DNA from: Bacteroidales bacterium
GTDB lineage: Bacteria > Bacteroidota > Bacteroidia > Bacteroidales > P3
DNA length: 64,000 nt
Direction: 5' to 3'
Assembly (NCBI GenBank): GCA_017480245.1
Contig: JAFVBA010000022.1
Coordinates: 1-64,000, forward strand
Shown here: one piece after another, positions 1 through 8,543 of the stretch
Position numbering within the stretch: position 1 is the stretch's first letter
Layout of the letters: the number at the start of each line of letters is the position of its first letter
Notes under the pieces: generated by a model
What the model saw: only the letters and a program-made list of their open reading frames with translations
Told to the model about the DNA's origin: nothing
Database searches by the model: none
Made by a program: the position numbers and the translations under genes

Positions 1-39
1 AGAATACTATTATATTGATTGATTTGGGAACGCAAAGCC

Positions 40-246
40 TTAATATTTGCAGAATTTATAATTACTCGAAATTTTCTTCACCATACTTTTCAATTCTTTG
101 TTATTTTCTGTTAAAGAATTGATTTCTTTTCTTAATTCTGCAACTTCTTTTACCGATTTTTCTATGTTTTGATTGACAATTTCAATGTCAATCAATACTT
201 TTTCTCTTTTTATATTTTTGCAAAAAATATAAAAGAATAAAAACAC
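40..246 (-). CDS. Small hypothetical coiled-coil protein (doubtful)
   Basis: A 68-codon frame with a short hydrophobic N-terminus (FLFFYIF) followed by a Lys/Glu-rich stretch of about 45 residues with heptad-like spacing (IEIVNQNIEKSVKEVAELRK and onward), as expected of a membrane-anchored coiled coil. It starts one base from the divergent small gene at 248, leaving no room for separate promoters, so at most one of the pair is probably real. No family is recognised. The low-complexity Lys/Glu/Asn composition could arise by chance in AT-rich DNA. Confidence 0.25.
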   Translation of the reverse strand: MFLFFYIFCKNIKREKVLIDIEIVNQNIEKSVKEVAELRKEINSLTENNKELKSMVKKISSNYKFCKY

Positions 247-247
247 A

Positions 248-430
248 ATGACGAATATACAAGTTTCATATCTTTACGAGTTAGGAAAAATACTTTGTTA
301 TATCTTTCTTGCAATTGTTCTTTATGCCAGTATAAAAAATAGTCCAAGTTCCAATGCTACCACATACGAACAAAGAGAGAAGAACAAAAAATTATTAGAA
401 GATATGTTTAAAGCAAGCTCTGCTATGTAA
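248..430 (+). CDS. Small single-pass membrane protein (hypothetical)
   Basis: A 60-codon frame with one clear transmembrane segment at about residues 11-29 (ELGKILCYIFLAIVLYASI) and a charged C-terminal half rich in Glu and Lys. The topology is credible, but no family is recognised and there is no clear Shine-Dalgarno sequence, which is common in Bacteroidota. It abuts the opposing small frame ending at 246. It may be genuine, but support rests only on the hydrophobic segment. Confidence 0.3.
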   Translation: MTNIQVSYLYELGKILCYIFLAIVLYASIKNSPSSNATTYEQREKNKKLLEDMFKASSAM

Positions 431-645
431 TTTTTATCGTCGTTCATTTATAGTTCAAACCTTAATAACCTTATCTGTCTTATATACTACCTACTCCATA
501 TTTTCAAAACCAATTTTCCCATACTTCCGACAATTTCTTTTGAAATTAATAAAAACTTTTTCAAAAGGGGAGGTTATTTAATGGAATGCAATATTTAAAC
601 TTTTTATTCGTTTTATTGTCATATTATTATAATGTTTTTTGATAT
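431..645. other. Intergenic region before the barrel gene
   Basis: About 215 bases without a supported gene. A weak inverted repeat (CTTTTGAA at 537-544 against TTCAAAAG at 560-567) lies in the middle. No TAnnTTTG promoter box was seen at a convincing distance from the ATG at 646. Confidence 0.4.
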
Positions 646-3159
646 ATGAAAAAGTTCGGATTATTTATTTTGATGATGTGTTTGAGCGTTTGTTTATTTG
701 CTCAGCGTGTAAATATAAAAGGTGTTGTTAAGGATTCAAAAAACGGCGAGAATTTGATGTTTGCCAATTGTATTTTGCAATATAAAACGGATACGATAGG
801 TATTTTCAAGGGCGAAACGACTGATACCGAGGGTAAATTCCTGTTTCAAAAGATTAAAAAGCGTGATTTGATACTGAAAATATCTTATGTCGGTTATCAA
901 ACGTATCGTTATGAAATCAAATCCTCCGATTTTATTAACGGGCAGGATATTGATTTAGGTGAAATCAAGATGGAGGTTTTGGACAACTTGGAAGAAGTGC
1001 AGATTGTGGCACAACGCAAGCGTATTGAGATTGATGATGACAAGATGATGGTCAATATTGACGACGCAATGACGGGAATGGTAAGTAATGCCTTTGATTT
1101 GCTTCGTTTGGTGCCGGGTGTGGTGATTGATAACGACGAAAATATTACTCTTAACGGACAATCAGGAGTTCAATTCCAATACAACGGCAGAGAGATGAAG
1201 ATGGATTGGGACGGTATTAAGGATATGTTGAAGAGTATGACTCCTGAAATGATTGACCAGTTTGAAGTCCTGAAGAATCCAGGGGTTCGTTATGATGCCG
1301 AGGGAACTGCAGGAATTATAAACATAAGAATGAAGAAAGCGCAGCATTACGGAATCAACGGAAGCATTAATTTGCGGAGCAGCGTGAGAGATAAATATAA
1401 TTATTCGTTCGGAGAGGGCGGCAGATTGAATTTTGTCAATGACAGATGGATAATTTCAGGCGGTTATAATAACAATGATTCTTGGTATGGGCAGCAAGAT
1501 AAAGCTGATTCCACTCACCGCTATACTTGGAGAGGAATTGATACAACGTTTTTCAGAGGTTATTCTGGCGAAAGGAAAAACAAATCTCACAGAAATTCAT
1601 TTGACTTTTCCGCCTCTTATTCTTTAGATACTACTTCCACATTGTCTTTTGATGCAAGGTATTCTTGGGACAATAGTCCGTATAGTAACAACACTTCTTC
1701 CACATTTATTTCTCATAATCCTAACTATTACGACGTTGATTCAATGTATTATTCTTCATCGGGCAGTAAAAACGACGGTAACAGATTGAATTTAGGTCTT
1801 GGTTACGTAAAAAAACTTTCTGCAGACGACACTAAACTTTCTATGGACCTGGATTATTCCACCAATAACAATAACTCATATTCCGAAAGCGAGATTTCCT
1901 ATTACGACGGTGCAATATATAACGACAGTTTCCTCAACCGCCGCCAAGGCTACCAAAGAACGACGGATAATAAATCACATAATGTTTCTTTCCGCGCAGA
2001 CTATTACAAACCGTTGGGAAAAGGCAACCGTTTTGAAGCAGGAATAAAATCCAATTTGAATTATTCGGACAGGGACTACCTATCTGAATTGTATAACGGA
2101 ACATCTTACGTCAATAATCCGTTTGAAACCAACCGTTTTAAATACACTGAAAACATCAACTCTTTGTATGCCTCTCTTACCAACAAGTTTTTTGACCGCA
2201 GATTGTCCGTCCGTTTGGGTATCCGTATGGAACAAACCAATACCAAGGGCAAACAAGTCGTTATGGACTTGGTAAATACTTTGCATTACTTCAATATCTT
2301 TCCTAACGTGCGTCTTGGTTACAAATTTTCCGATGATAAAGAATTTAGCGTCAATTATAACTACCGTTTGATGAGACCTTGGTCTAATCAATTGAATCCT
2401 TTTCTAAGTAAAAGGGACGATTACAACTATTCTACGGGTAATCCTGCTTTGGAACCGTCTTACTCTCATAATATCTCTGTGTCTTATTCTTCTAATTTCA
2501 TTTTTTTCCCGTCTGTATCTTACAATCATTCATATAATAACAGAGAAACATTGCGTGTTCCGATGGATGATTCCTACGGGGTGGAATATAACGACCTTGC
2601 ACAGATAACTTACCCAATCAACTTGGGAACTTCCGACCGTATAAGCGGACACCTTTCTTATAATAAGTCAATCGGAATGAAATGGTTCATTGGTTTAAAC
2701 TGCGGATTAGATTACAAATATATCAACTCTACTGCAAGCGGGGTTAATGTGTCGAATGACGGATTCAATTGGAATATTTCAGCCAATGTCTTCGGAACTC
2801 TGTCGTATGATATAAGACTTTCCGTATTGTTTATGTATAACTCTTCCCTTATTACAGTATTTGGTAAAAGTACGGGGTGGCAAAGTCTGCACGCTTCTTT
2901 GAGTAAAGAATTTTTTGATAAAAAACTTAATGTTTCCGTATCATCTTCTTGGAACGGATTCCAACAATCACATTCCGAAACCGAATATCTTAACTATAAA
3001 TACGAGAGTTGGGGTGTAAAATGGACGCCTACCGTTAATTTCTCTGTAAGATATAAATTCGGAAAGTTCTATCAAAACAAACAGATTAAGAAACAACAAC
3101 TGCAAAGCCACGATGACGACAGCAGTGACCAATCCGAAAACGGCAATATGGGAGAGTAA
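646..3159 (+). CDS. Outer-membrane beta-barrel protein with carboxypeptidase-like regulatory domain and plug
   Basis: An 837-residue TonB-receptor-like outer-membrane protein of the OMP_b-brl_3 type. Residues 1-19 form a signal peptide ending LFA before Gln20. Residues about 22-105 form a carboxypeptidase-regulatory-like beta sandwich (VNIKGVVKDSKNGENLMFAN, KISYVGYQTYRYEI). Residues about 115-230 resemble a TonB plug (LLRLVPGVVIDNDENITLNG, FEVLKNPGVRYDAEGTAGII). The remainder is rich in alternating Tyr, Asn and Ser strands typical of a large barrel. After the last strand (VNFSVRYKFGKFY) there is a hydrophilic, acidic 22-residue tail. The substrate cannot be read from sequence. No SusD partner is adjacent, so it is not an obvious SusCD glycan system. 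The start is fixed by the signal peptide. Confidence 0.85.
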   Translation: MKKFGLFILMMCLSVCLFAQRVNIKGVVKDSKNGENLMFANCILQYKTDTIGIFKGETTDTEGKFLFQKIKKRDLILKISYVGYQTYRYEIKSSDFINGQDIDLGEIKMEVLDNLEEVQIVAQRKRIEIDDDKMMVNIDDAMTGMVSNAFDLLRLVPGVVIDNDENITLNGQSGVQFQYNGREMKMDWDGIKDMLKSMTPEMIDQFEVLKNPGVRYDAEGTAGIINIRMKKAQHYGINGSINLRSSVRDKYNYSFGEGGRLNFVNDRWIISGGYNNNDSWYGQQDKADSTHRYTWRGIDTTFFRGYSGERKNKSHRNSFDFSASYSLDTTSTLSFDARYSWDNSPYSNNTSSTFISHNPNYYDVDSMYYSSSGSKNDGNRLNLGLGYVKKLSADDTKLSMDLDYSTNNNNSYSESEISYYDGAIYNDSFLNRRQGYQRTTDNKSHNVSFRADYYKPLGKGNRFEAGIKSNLNYSDRDYLSELYNGTSYVNNPFETNRFKYTENINSLYASLTNKFFDRRLSVRLGIRMEQTNTKGKQVVMDLVNTLHYFNIFPNVRLGYKFSDDKEFSVNYNYRLMRPWSNQLNPFLSKRDDYNYSTGNPALEPSYSHNISVSYSSNFIFFPSVSYNHSYNNRETLRVPMDDSYGVEYNDLAQITYPINLGTSDRISGHLSYNKSIGMKWFIGLNCGLDYKYINSTASGVNVSNDGFNWNISANVFGTLSYDIRLSVLFMYNSSLITVFGKSTGWQSLHASLSKEFFDKKLNVSVSSSWNGFQQSHSETEYLNYKYESWGVKWTPTVNFSVRYKFGKFYQNKQIKKQQLQSHDDDSSDQSENGNMGE

Positions 3160-3345
3160 GGTCTTTTTTATAGATAGAGAAAAAATTTATTAACAATTAA
3201 AATATGGAGGATAATGATATGACAGGAACATAAGCAAAATAAATTAGGTAGAAAATCCCAATTACAAAGAAACTTTAAAAGGAGTAGTGCGAAAATCCTA
3301 AGAAAAGAGTAGCGTGAAGTTAAAATAAATAAAACAAAACAAGAA

Positions 3346-4458
3346 ATGAACAAGAGAATACGAAGGATGTCATTATACTGTGCAGTAGCACTAACAAGTG
3401 CATTTGGTTTCGTTGCATGCAACGATGAAGACGAAATGTCAAAAGGAAATAACCGATTTGCAGGTTTTCATAAATCAAGTTTTAACGGAATACCTGTCAA
3501 TGTTTTATCTACAGATGTAGGCTCAAGACATTTTGAGATGTTAGAATTTGATAGTTTGACGGATGTAGAACGTATCTACAATATCCTAACATCTGTTCAA
3601 GATGAATATGAGAACAATCTTATAGATGAAGCATTAGCAAGTGTAGATACAAATAGAGTGAAGTTTTTATATAATGACTCTATTGGATTAGATGAATACC
3701 GAACCATGAGAAGTTTTGAGACATCTATAGGTTTTTCTAATTCTATGCGGAAAGTTTATGAAAAAGCCGAAGGGGAATGGCTCGCTCATGAGTATGATTC
3801 AGAAAATGATATTTCCTTTGAACGTCACCCTTCTCATCTATTTCCTTTTGATGATGCTTATTTAGCACTATTCAATAAAGATGGAGAAATTAAAATTAAT
3901 GATACCATTTATAAAGTTGAAGAAAATGGATGGTTTGCTATAACAGACGGAGACCTTAGAACACTTGAACAATACTATAATGGAGAGGATATTTCTCAAG
4001 ATACGAATGTTATATATTATATCAACGAGAATACAAGCGATTGTAGAAGTAAATCAACTCAATATAGAGACTATACTGATTATTTCTTAGGAATAATGCC
4101 CATGAGAAGCCATCTTACTATAAAGTTTGGAACAAACTGGATACATTATGCTATTACAGAAGTAACATTGGAGTCCTTTATGACAGTAAAGAACAGCAAT
4201 ACAGGAAAGTGGAAGGAACATAAAATTAGTGGATTTAGTAAATGTGTTCATGCCGAGACTAATTACTATGACTCAATGTGTAATAGAACTAGTATTTATA
4301 AGCACAACCAACACACTTCTAAAAAACATAAAGTTTCAACGAAAAATAAGCAATGGGAGGTCTGGGGAGTTGTTACACCACTTCATTTCAAAAGTAACGA
4401 AAGCATTAAAGGTTATTATGATATTTTGGGAAGTTATACAAATGGGTTTTATCTTTAA
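3346..4458 (+). CDS. Hypothetical lipoprotein, probably surface exposed
   Basis: A 370-residue protein with a type II signal peptide: basic start (MNKRIRRMS), hydrophobic core and lipobox ending at Cys25 (GFVAC). The Cys is followed by NDEDE, an acidic stretch like the Bacteroidota lipoprotein export signal, which suggests surface display. The body is rich in Asp, Asn, Tyr and Ser with no domain I can name. The C-terminal third contains a His/Lys-rich stretch (YKHNQHTSKKHKVSTKNK). It begins a group of short envelope genes with the lipoprotein at 4476 and the membrane protein at 5176, all on the plus strand with small gaps, probably one transcript. Confidence 0.75.
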   Translation: MNKRIRRMSLYCAVALTSAFGFVACNDEDEMSKGNNRFAGFHKSSFNGIPVNVLSTDVGSRHFEMLEFDSLTDVERIYNILTSVQDEYENNLIDEALASVDTNRVKFLYNDSIGLDEYRTMRSFETSIGFSNSMRKVYEKAEGEWLAHEYDSENDISFERHPSHLFPFDDAYLALFNKDGEIKINDTIYKVEENGWFAITDGDLRTLEQYYNGEDISQDTNVIYYINENTSDCRSKSTQYRDYTDYFLGIMPMRSHLTIKFGTNWIHYAITEVTLESFMTVKNSNTGKWKEHKISGFSKCVHAETNYYDSMCNRTSIYKHNQHTSKKHKVSTKNKQWEVWGVVTPLHFKSNESIKGYYDILGSYTNGFYL

Positions 4459-4475
4459 AAAGAACAGATAAGGTC

Positions 4476-5162
4476 ATGAAAACACTGAGTAGATTCTTAT
4501 GTATTGTTGCAATCTGTTGTACATTTATTGCGTGCAATAATGGAGATGACGATGATACTGCTCAAACGGCGAAAAAACATTACTATGTCCCGATAGAGAC
4601 AATAAAAGAATTGTTTGACGGGAATGATATTGAAAATATCTATGATTACGCAGAGAAAAACGGATTTGAAGAATGGACGGCAGGATCTCCAACAAATAAT
4701 GTATATAGGGTTGGATTTCTTAAGACATTTGATAATTCAACAGATTCTTTGTGGATAGATGTAAGATATTCTGCTGATACGATACAAGAACTTTCTTTTC
4801 ATGTTTCGGATATTAATGTAGATAATTTAAGGGATATGTTTATAACCTATTCTAATGAATGTTATCTATTGTATCCATCTTGGGAAGCCAGAAGGAGAAT
4901 GTTCCTTGAAGAGAATGACTGGGACGTGCTGTTCTTTGATAATCATTCATCATTTATAGAGCGACTAAAAAAACTTGATTTATCAAAAGACGAAGTTATT
5001 TGGGAAGAATGCCGTAATATAGATAAGATAGGATATGTAGTGTCGCTAATGCAGATAGAGTATATTCGCTATGAAGATTTGAAAAAGTCTGAAAAAGAGT
5101 GGCAATATTCGAGTTATAAATTCGCTGTTGGGTTTGTAAAAAATGCAGAGTTTGATGAATAA
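4476..5162 (+). CDS. Hypothetical lipoprotein with acidic surface-export signal
   Basis: A 228-residue protein starting 17 bases after the preceding lipoprotein. The signal peptide ends with a lipobox at Cys20 (CTFIAC), followed by NNGDDDDT; the acidic run fits the surface lipoprotein export signal of Bacteroidota. The remainder is a mixed alpha/beta, Trp- and Glu-rich sequence with no recognised family. It shares the general style of its upstream neighbour (signal peptide, acidic linker, about 200-350 residues) but I see no clear sequence similarity between them. Function unknown; the operon-like spacing suggests a shared role. Confidence 0.72.
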   Translation: MKTLSRFLCIVAICCTFIACNNGDDDDTAQTAKKHYYVPIETIKELFDGNDIENIYDYAEKNGFEEWTAGSPTNNVYRVGFLKTFDNSTDSLWIDVRYSADTIQELSFHVSDINVDNLRDMFITYSNECYLLYPSWEARRRMFLEENDWDVLFFDNHSSFIERLKKLDLSKDEVIWEECRNIDKIGYVVSLMQIEYIRYEDLKKSEKEWQYSSYKFAVGFVKNAEFDE

Positions 5163-5175
5163 TTTTGTATCAATC

Positions 5176-5403
5176 ATGAAAGAGAGTAAAGGATTAAAGA
5201 GATTGGCAAGTAACAGATATGCGTTTTATATTATCGCTGGTATAATCTTCGGATTAATAATATTTTTGAAAAGTTACTTAGTCAATGTATCGGAAGGAGT
5301 TATTACGGACAATAAAACATCACTCTTTATTTCGTTGTGGATTGGTTACCCGATAGCATTCCTTCTATACGAAAGAATAACAAAAGATAAAACAAAGAAA
5401 TAA
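5176..5403 (+). CDS. Small two-pass membrane protein
   Basis: Two predicted transmembrane segments (YAFYIIAGIIFGLIIFLKSY and SLFISLWIGYPIAFLLYERI) separated by a short polar loop, with a basic C-terminus (TKDKTKK). The frame is open from an ATG at 5143, inside the upstream gene, but the ATG at 5176 (MKESKG) lies just after the upstream stop and gives a normal basic N-terminus, so I chose it. No family recognised. Its position suggests co-transcription with the two preceding lipoproteins. Confidence 0.55.
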   Translation: MKESKGLKRLASNRYAFYIIAGIIFGLIIFLKSYLVNVSEGVITDNKTSLFISLWIGYPIAFLLYERITKDKTKK

Positions 5404-5469
5404 ACTAAGATTTCGGCAGATAGATAATCAAGTATTTGTCTGCCGAGAGTTTCTAATACATTAACAAAA

Positions 5470-6253
5470 ATGAAGAAGATAATAGTAACATTAATTGCGG
5501 CGATGATGTCATTTAATGCCGCAGCGTATGACGGACCTTTTGGTTTTGAGAAAAACAACAATCATCATGTAGGTTTCGGAATATCAACAAACCTTTTCGG
5601 TAGTAGCCAATTGTTAGGTGGTTTAGCATACAATGCAACCAATGGATTTGACACAAAGATTAATACAAACAATATTGTATATCTCAAATCCCAGAACTCT
5701 TTCAGTGTTTTTGCAGAGTACCATTACAATTTCAGTCAATGGAACGCTGTTGCAACACATATTAAATGGAATTACAAAGATCTGAATTACGGAATGACGG
5801 GCGGCAATACGGGTGATAATTACGCAAATTTGGTGAGAGAAATCATATTTTCATAATATAGAAGTGCCGATTATGTTGCGACATACGTTTCATAAGGAAG
5901 ATATTGCCCTATTTACAGGAATTATTGGGGTAGGTGCTGATATTTCTGTGTCATCTCAATTGATGAGTTTTGCTACTTATTCGCAAAATACCCTTCCGAA
6001 AAACGACGGCGGTAGGATTGAACTGACGGAGAAACGAAAAGTAAATCCTTTTATCAATCTTGGGTTGGCGTTCAGTTATTCTTTGAGTAACAATCATAAG
6101 TTGGAGGCGTCATTGATGTTTAATTTCTATCCGTTGATGAACAATTACAAATACGAATACAAAAATCCGAACGGATATAACGGTGTATATAATGATAATT
6201 CCAAATCTTTTGACAACCATTCCCTATCTGTTTCCATCGCATACTATCTATAA
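5470..6253 (+). pseudogene. Outer-membrane beta-barrel protein split by a one-base frameshift
   Basis: Two frames together make one barrel protein. The first (5470-5856) has a signal peptide (MKKIIVTLIAAMMSFNAAA) and barrel strands, and stops at 5854-5856. The second frame is open from 5837 and reads SYFHNIEVPIMLRHTF, a strand typical of small Bacteroidota OMP_b-brl proteins, and continues to an aromatic strand ending SLSVSIAYYL. Removing one A from the AAA run at 5840-5842 (GAGAAATCA) fuses them as NLVRESYFHNIEVPIML. The intact product would be about 260 residues. The break may be a real mutation, phase variation, or a sequencing error; a GTG at 5864 is the only start for the second half alone. 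Function unknown; possibly a porin-like or structural barrel. Confidence 0.75.
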
Positions 6254-6297
6254 GAAATTTATTGGTGAATAATTCAAAATATTATCAAAAAATTTTA

Positions 6298-6450
6298 CTG
6301 CCAGTAGGGAATAAAAAACTGCTACTTGCGAATTAAGTTTTGCCACTTGCGGAAAGAGTAACAAAAAAAGGGGGTATTTGGGGTGAAAAAACCGGGTATT
6401 TTTACTCAAAAAAGGGGGTATTTTCGCAACTATTTCCGCAAGTGGCAAAA
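6298..6450. repeat. Intergenic composite repeat A (three 22-23 nt A/T-tract units with inverted arms)
   Basis: Three units start at 6363, 6386 and 6408, each an A-run, a G/C core (GGGGGTA, CCGGGTA, GGGGGTA) and a T-run. They are enclosed by a perfect 18-bp inverted repeat, TTTTGCCACTTGCGGAAA at 6338-6355 and its complement at 6433-6450. Further degenerate arm copies lie at 6298-6337 (GCCAGTAGGGAA, GCTACTTGCG). It sits between the convergent ends of the barrel pseudogene and the LRR gene. It shares its design with the repeats at 20577, 36848 and 60715. Confidence 0.8.
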
Positions 6451-6513
6451 ATAAATCAGATTTTAGCATTTAAAATTTAAGGTTTGGCATTATTATTAGC
6501 CGCAAATAAAATA

Positions 6514-6545
6514 AGGCATATAGGATTTATAAATCTTATATGCCT
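6514..6545 (-). terminator. Stem-loop after the LRR T9SS gene
   Basis: AGGCATATA at 6514-6522 pairs with TATATGCCT at 6537-6545 around a palindromic AT-rich loop. It lies about 55 bases downstream of the minus-strand gene ending at 6600 and is a likely terminator, though the T-run is weak. Confidence 0.5.
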
Positions 6546-6599
6546 CATAAGCCAAATAAAAAAACTCTGTACCTTAGGCTCTAAATCAAATAAAAAACT

Positions 6600-7421
6600 T
6601 TATTTAACAATCAATTTTCTTCTAAGGTTTCCGATTTGAATGAAATAAACACCGCTTTCAAAGTCTTTCAAACTTATATTGGATATTTGACTTTGAAGAT
6701 TTGTTTGATAAACAATTTGTCCGAGATTGTTTATTATAGACACTTCGTTATTGGCATCCAAAGTCAAATCACCTAAATCCAAAGTGATTTTATCGGTTGC
6801 AGGGTTAGGATAAATACTAAAAGTTTTGGTATCTATACCCTTTATCCCCACGCCGTCGCAATCTACGATAATAACATTCTCAAATCCTTCTGCCTGTGCG
6901 TATGCCTCTCTGCTGCCGCAAGGAACACAGATAACAAAATGTTCATTTAAACCTGCGAAAGTCTCTGATTCTACGATAGGAGGTTCTTTCCTGTCAATAT
7001 AGATAGTATCTATATAGGTGCAGCCTTCAAATGATTTGTCTCCAATATAATTTACACTTGAAGGAATAGTTATAGATTTCAAAGCGGTGCAATTGGCGAA
7101 AGCTTGGTAGTGTATCATCTTGATAGTATTAGGCAAACTTACGCTGGTAAGGTCTTTGCAGTCCATAAATGCTCTGATATCGATAGCATCAACTTCATAA
7201 TTTACGTCTTTGTATGAAGTTATATCGGGGATTACAACATCACCCGAATAGGTATTGTAATCAAAGTCCCTGTATGTTACACTTAGCGTTGCATTGCAAA
7301 TTCTTCCTGAATGCGGTTGTTTATTGTAATAGATACCATCTATTATTAATTGATAAGCAAAGGTTGAAGAACTCAACATTATTGCAATGATTAATGCAAT
7401 AAATTTACTTGTGTTTTTCAT
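6600..7421 (-). CDS. BspA-like leucine-rich repeat protein with T9SS C-terminal sorting domain
   Basis: A 273-residue secreted protein. Residues 1-22 are a signal peptide ending STFA. Residues about 75-145 hold BspA-type (LRR_5) repeats with the pattern AFxxCxxLxxIxIPxSVxxIGxxxFxxC (FMDCKDLTSVSLPN, FANCTALKSITIPSSVNYIG, FEGCTYIDTIYI). Residues about 195-273 form a type A T9SS sorting domain: IYPNPATDKI, NNLGQIVYQT, SGVYFIQIG and a basic end RRKLIVK. BspA-like proteins of this type are cell-surface or secreted and often bind host or matrix proteins; that role here is inference. It follows the T9SS protein at 7443 on the same strand with a 21-base gap, so the two are probably co-transcribed. 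Confidence 0.85.
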   Translation of the reverse strand: MKNTSKFIALIIAIMLSSSTFAYQLIIDGIYYNKQPHSGRICNATLSVTYRDFDYNTYSGDVVIPDITSYKDVNYEVDAIDIRAFMDCKDLTSVSLPNTIKMIHYQAFANCTALKSITIPSSVNYIGDKSFEGCTYIDTIYIDRKEPPIVESETFAGLNEHFVICVPCGSREAYAQAEGFENVIIVDCDGVGIKGIDTKTFSIYPNPATDKITLDLGDLTLDANNEVSIINNLGQIVYQTNLQSQISNISLKDFESGVYFIQIGNLRRKLIVK

Positions 7422-7442
7422 TTTCGTTATGGTTTAAGTTTG

Positions 7443-8543
7443 TTATTTAATTACTATTTTTTCTGAACGAACGCCCTTATCGGTATTCACTTTAAGAATA
7501 TAAACACCGCCTTTAAGTGATGCAGTATTCAGTATGTATGAGGTAGCATTTGGTTTTGTTTCTGATACAACCAACTTACCTTGTACGTCATAGACATCGG
7601 TTGTTATATTCTCGGTGCTTTCTATATAAACAACGTCTTTTGCAGGGTTAGGATAGACATTGATTTGTAGGGTATTCACACCGTTAAGACTTACATCGCT
7701 TTCTGCAATAAAAGTTTTGAAATCTCCTAATCCTGCTTCTTCGTTTGCATTAAACGCTACGGCAACTATGCTATATGATTCCCCTTTTACCAATTCGGCT
7801 AAGTCGCTGCTCGTTGTAGAAGAGAACTTTTGGATATATTGATTAACTTCAGGAACGGATAAGTTGTCAATAAAATCTTCAACACTCATCACTCCTTCGC
7901 TTTCCAAATCATCTGTCGTTCCGAAAAGAAGATAGAAGTATGCCGTTTGGTCGTTTATCTCAAAGGTTGCCTTAGCGGAACTATCCGTTATATTGTCAAT
8001 AGTTATTGTAACGGAGGCTTCACCTTCTCCGCCGCCTGTAACCTCTATTGTTGCAACGGCAGAAGTGTATTCAAACGCCCCTTGCTCGTCAAAAGCAAGT
8101 ACATGAACGGTATATTCGTTGCCGATAGTCAAATGACCGAAGCCTTTATATACGGGAACATTAGGAGTAACGTCTTCGTAAAGGCTCATACCTGCTTGAT
8201 TGTACTGTTGCTCGGCCTGAGCAAATATCTGCTCGATAGGATAACCCATATCAATGTATTGTTCAAAGTGTCCTGTCGGTTGAATCAATGAAGCAATCTT
8301 AACGGTTTCGTCATTCGGCGTTATAACACAGGTAACGTATGTTCCGTTTTGTGGGTCTGTTCCCGACTGAACGTCAGTTATCGTAACGCCCGGTGCTTTT
8401 ATTGCAACAGGGTGTTTAGGTTGGTTTAACGTTGTTTGGGTTTTCTGTTTGCTTACATCAAAGGAAGGGTAAATCTCAACGGATTGTGCCATACTTCCGA
8501 CGCCCCAAAGAATTGTAAGCAAAGATAAGAGAATTTTTTTCAT
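7443..8543 (-). CDS. T9SS-sorted secreted protein with FN3-like domains
   Basis: A 366-residue protein with a signal peptide (MKKILLSLLTILWGVGSMAQ). Two beta-sandwich modules of fibronectin type III style follow: about 50-165 (VTITDVQSGTDPQNGTYVTC to SAVATIEV) and 175-280 (VTITIDNITDSSAKATFEIN to FKTFIAES). The last about 75 residues are a type A T9SS sorting domain (VYPNPAKDVVYIES, VYDVQGKLVVSE, LKGGVYILKVNTDKG, SEKIVIK). No catalytic domain is visible. It is first of a two-gene unit with the LRR protein. The -7 box at 8796 would give it a leader of about 245 bases. Confidence 0.83.
   Translation of the reverse strand: MKKILLSLLTILWGVGSMAQSVEIYPSFDVSKQKTQTTLNQPKHPVAIKAPGVTITDVQSGTDPQNGTYVTCVITPNDETVKIASLIQPTGHFEQYIDMGYPIEQIFAQAEQQYNQAGMSLYEDVTPNVPVYKGFGHLTIGNEYTVHVLAFDEQGAFEYTSAVATIEVTGGGEGEASVTITIDNITDSSAKATFEINDQTAYFYLLFGTTDDLESEGVMSVEDFIDNLSVPEVNQYIQKFSSTTSSDLAELVKGESYSIVAVAFNANEEAGLGDFKTFIAESDVSLNGVNTLQINVYPNPAKDVVYIESTENITTDVYDVQGKLVVSETKPNATSYILNTASLKGGVYILKVNTDKGVRSEKIVIK

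Noticed and set aside
3168-3422. 84-codon minus-strand hydrophobic frame
   Set aside because: It overlaps the start and signal peptide of the lipoprotein gene; hydrophobicity is the shadow of AT-rich DNA.
4229-4471. 80-codon plus-strand frame
   Set aside because: It lies inside the 3' end of the lipoprotein gene in another frame and has no features of its own.
6360-6425. CRISPR-like array in the composite repeats
   Set aside because: There are only three units of 22-23 nt with no unique spacers of constant length, and the units are mirror images rather than direct copies in repeats B and C.
6248-6469. 73-codon minus-strand frame across repeat A
   Set aside because: It is wholly made of repeat sequence, with no relation to frames over repeats B, C or D.
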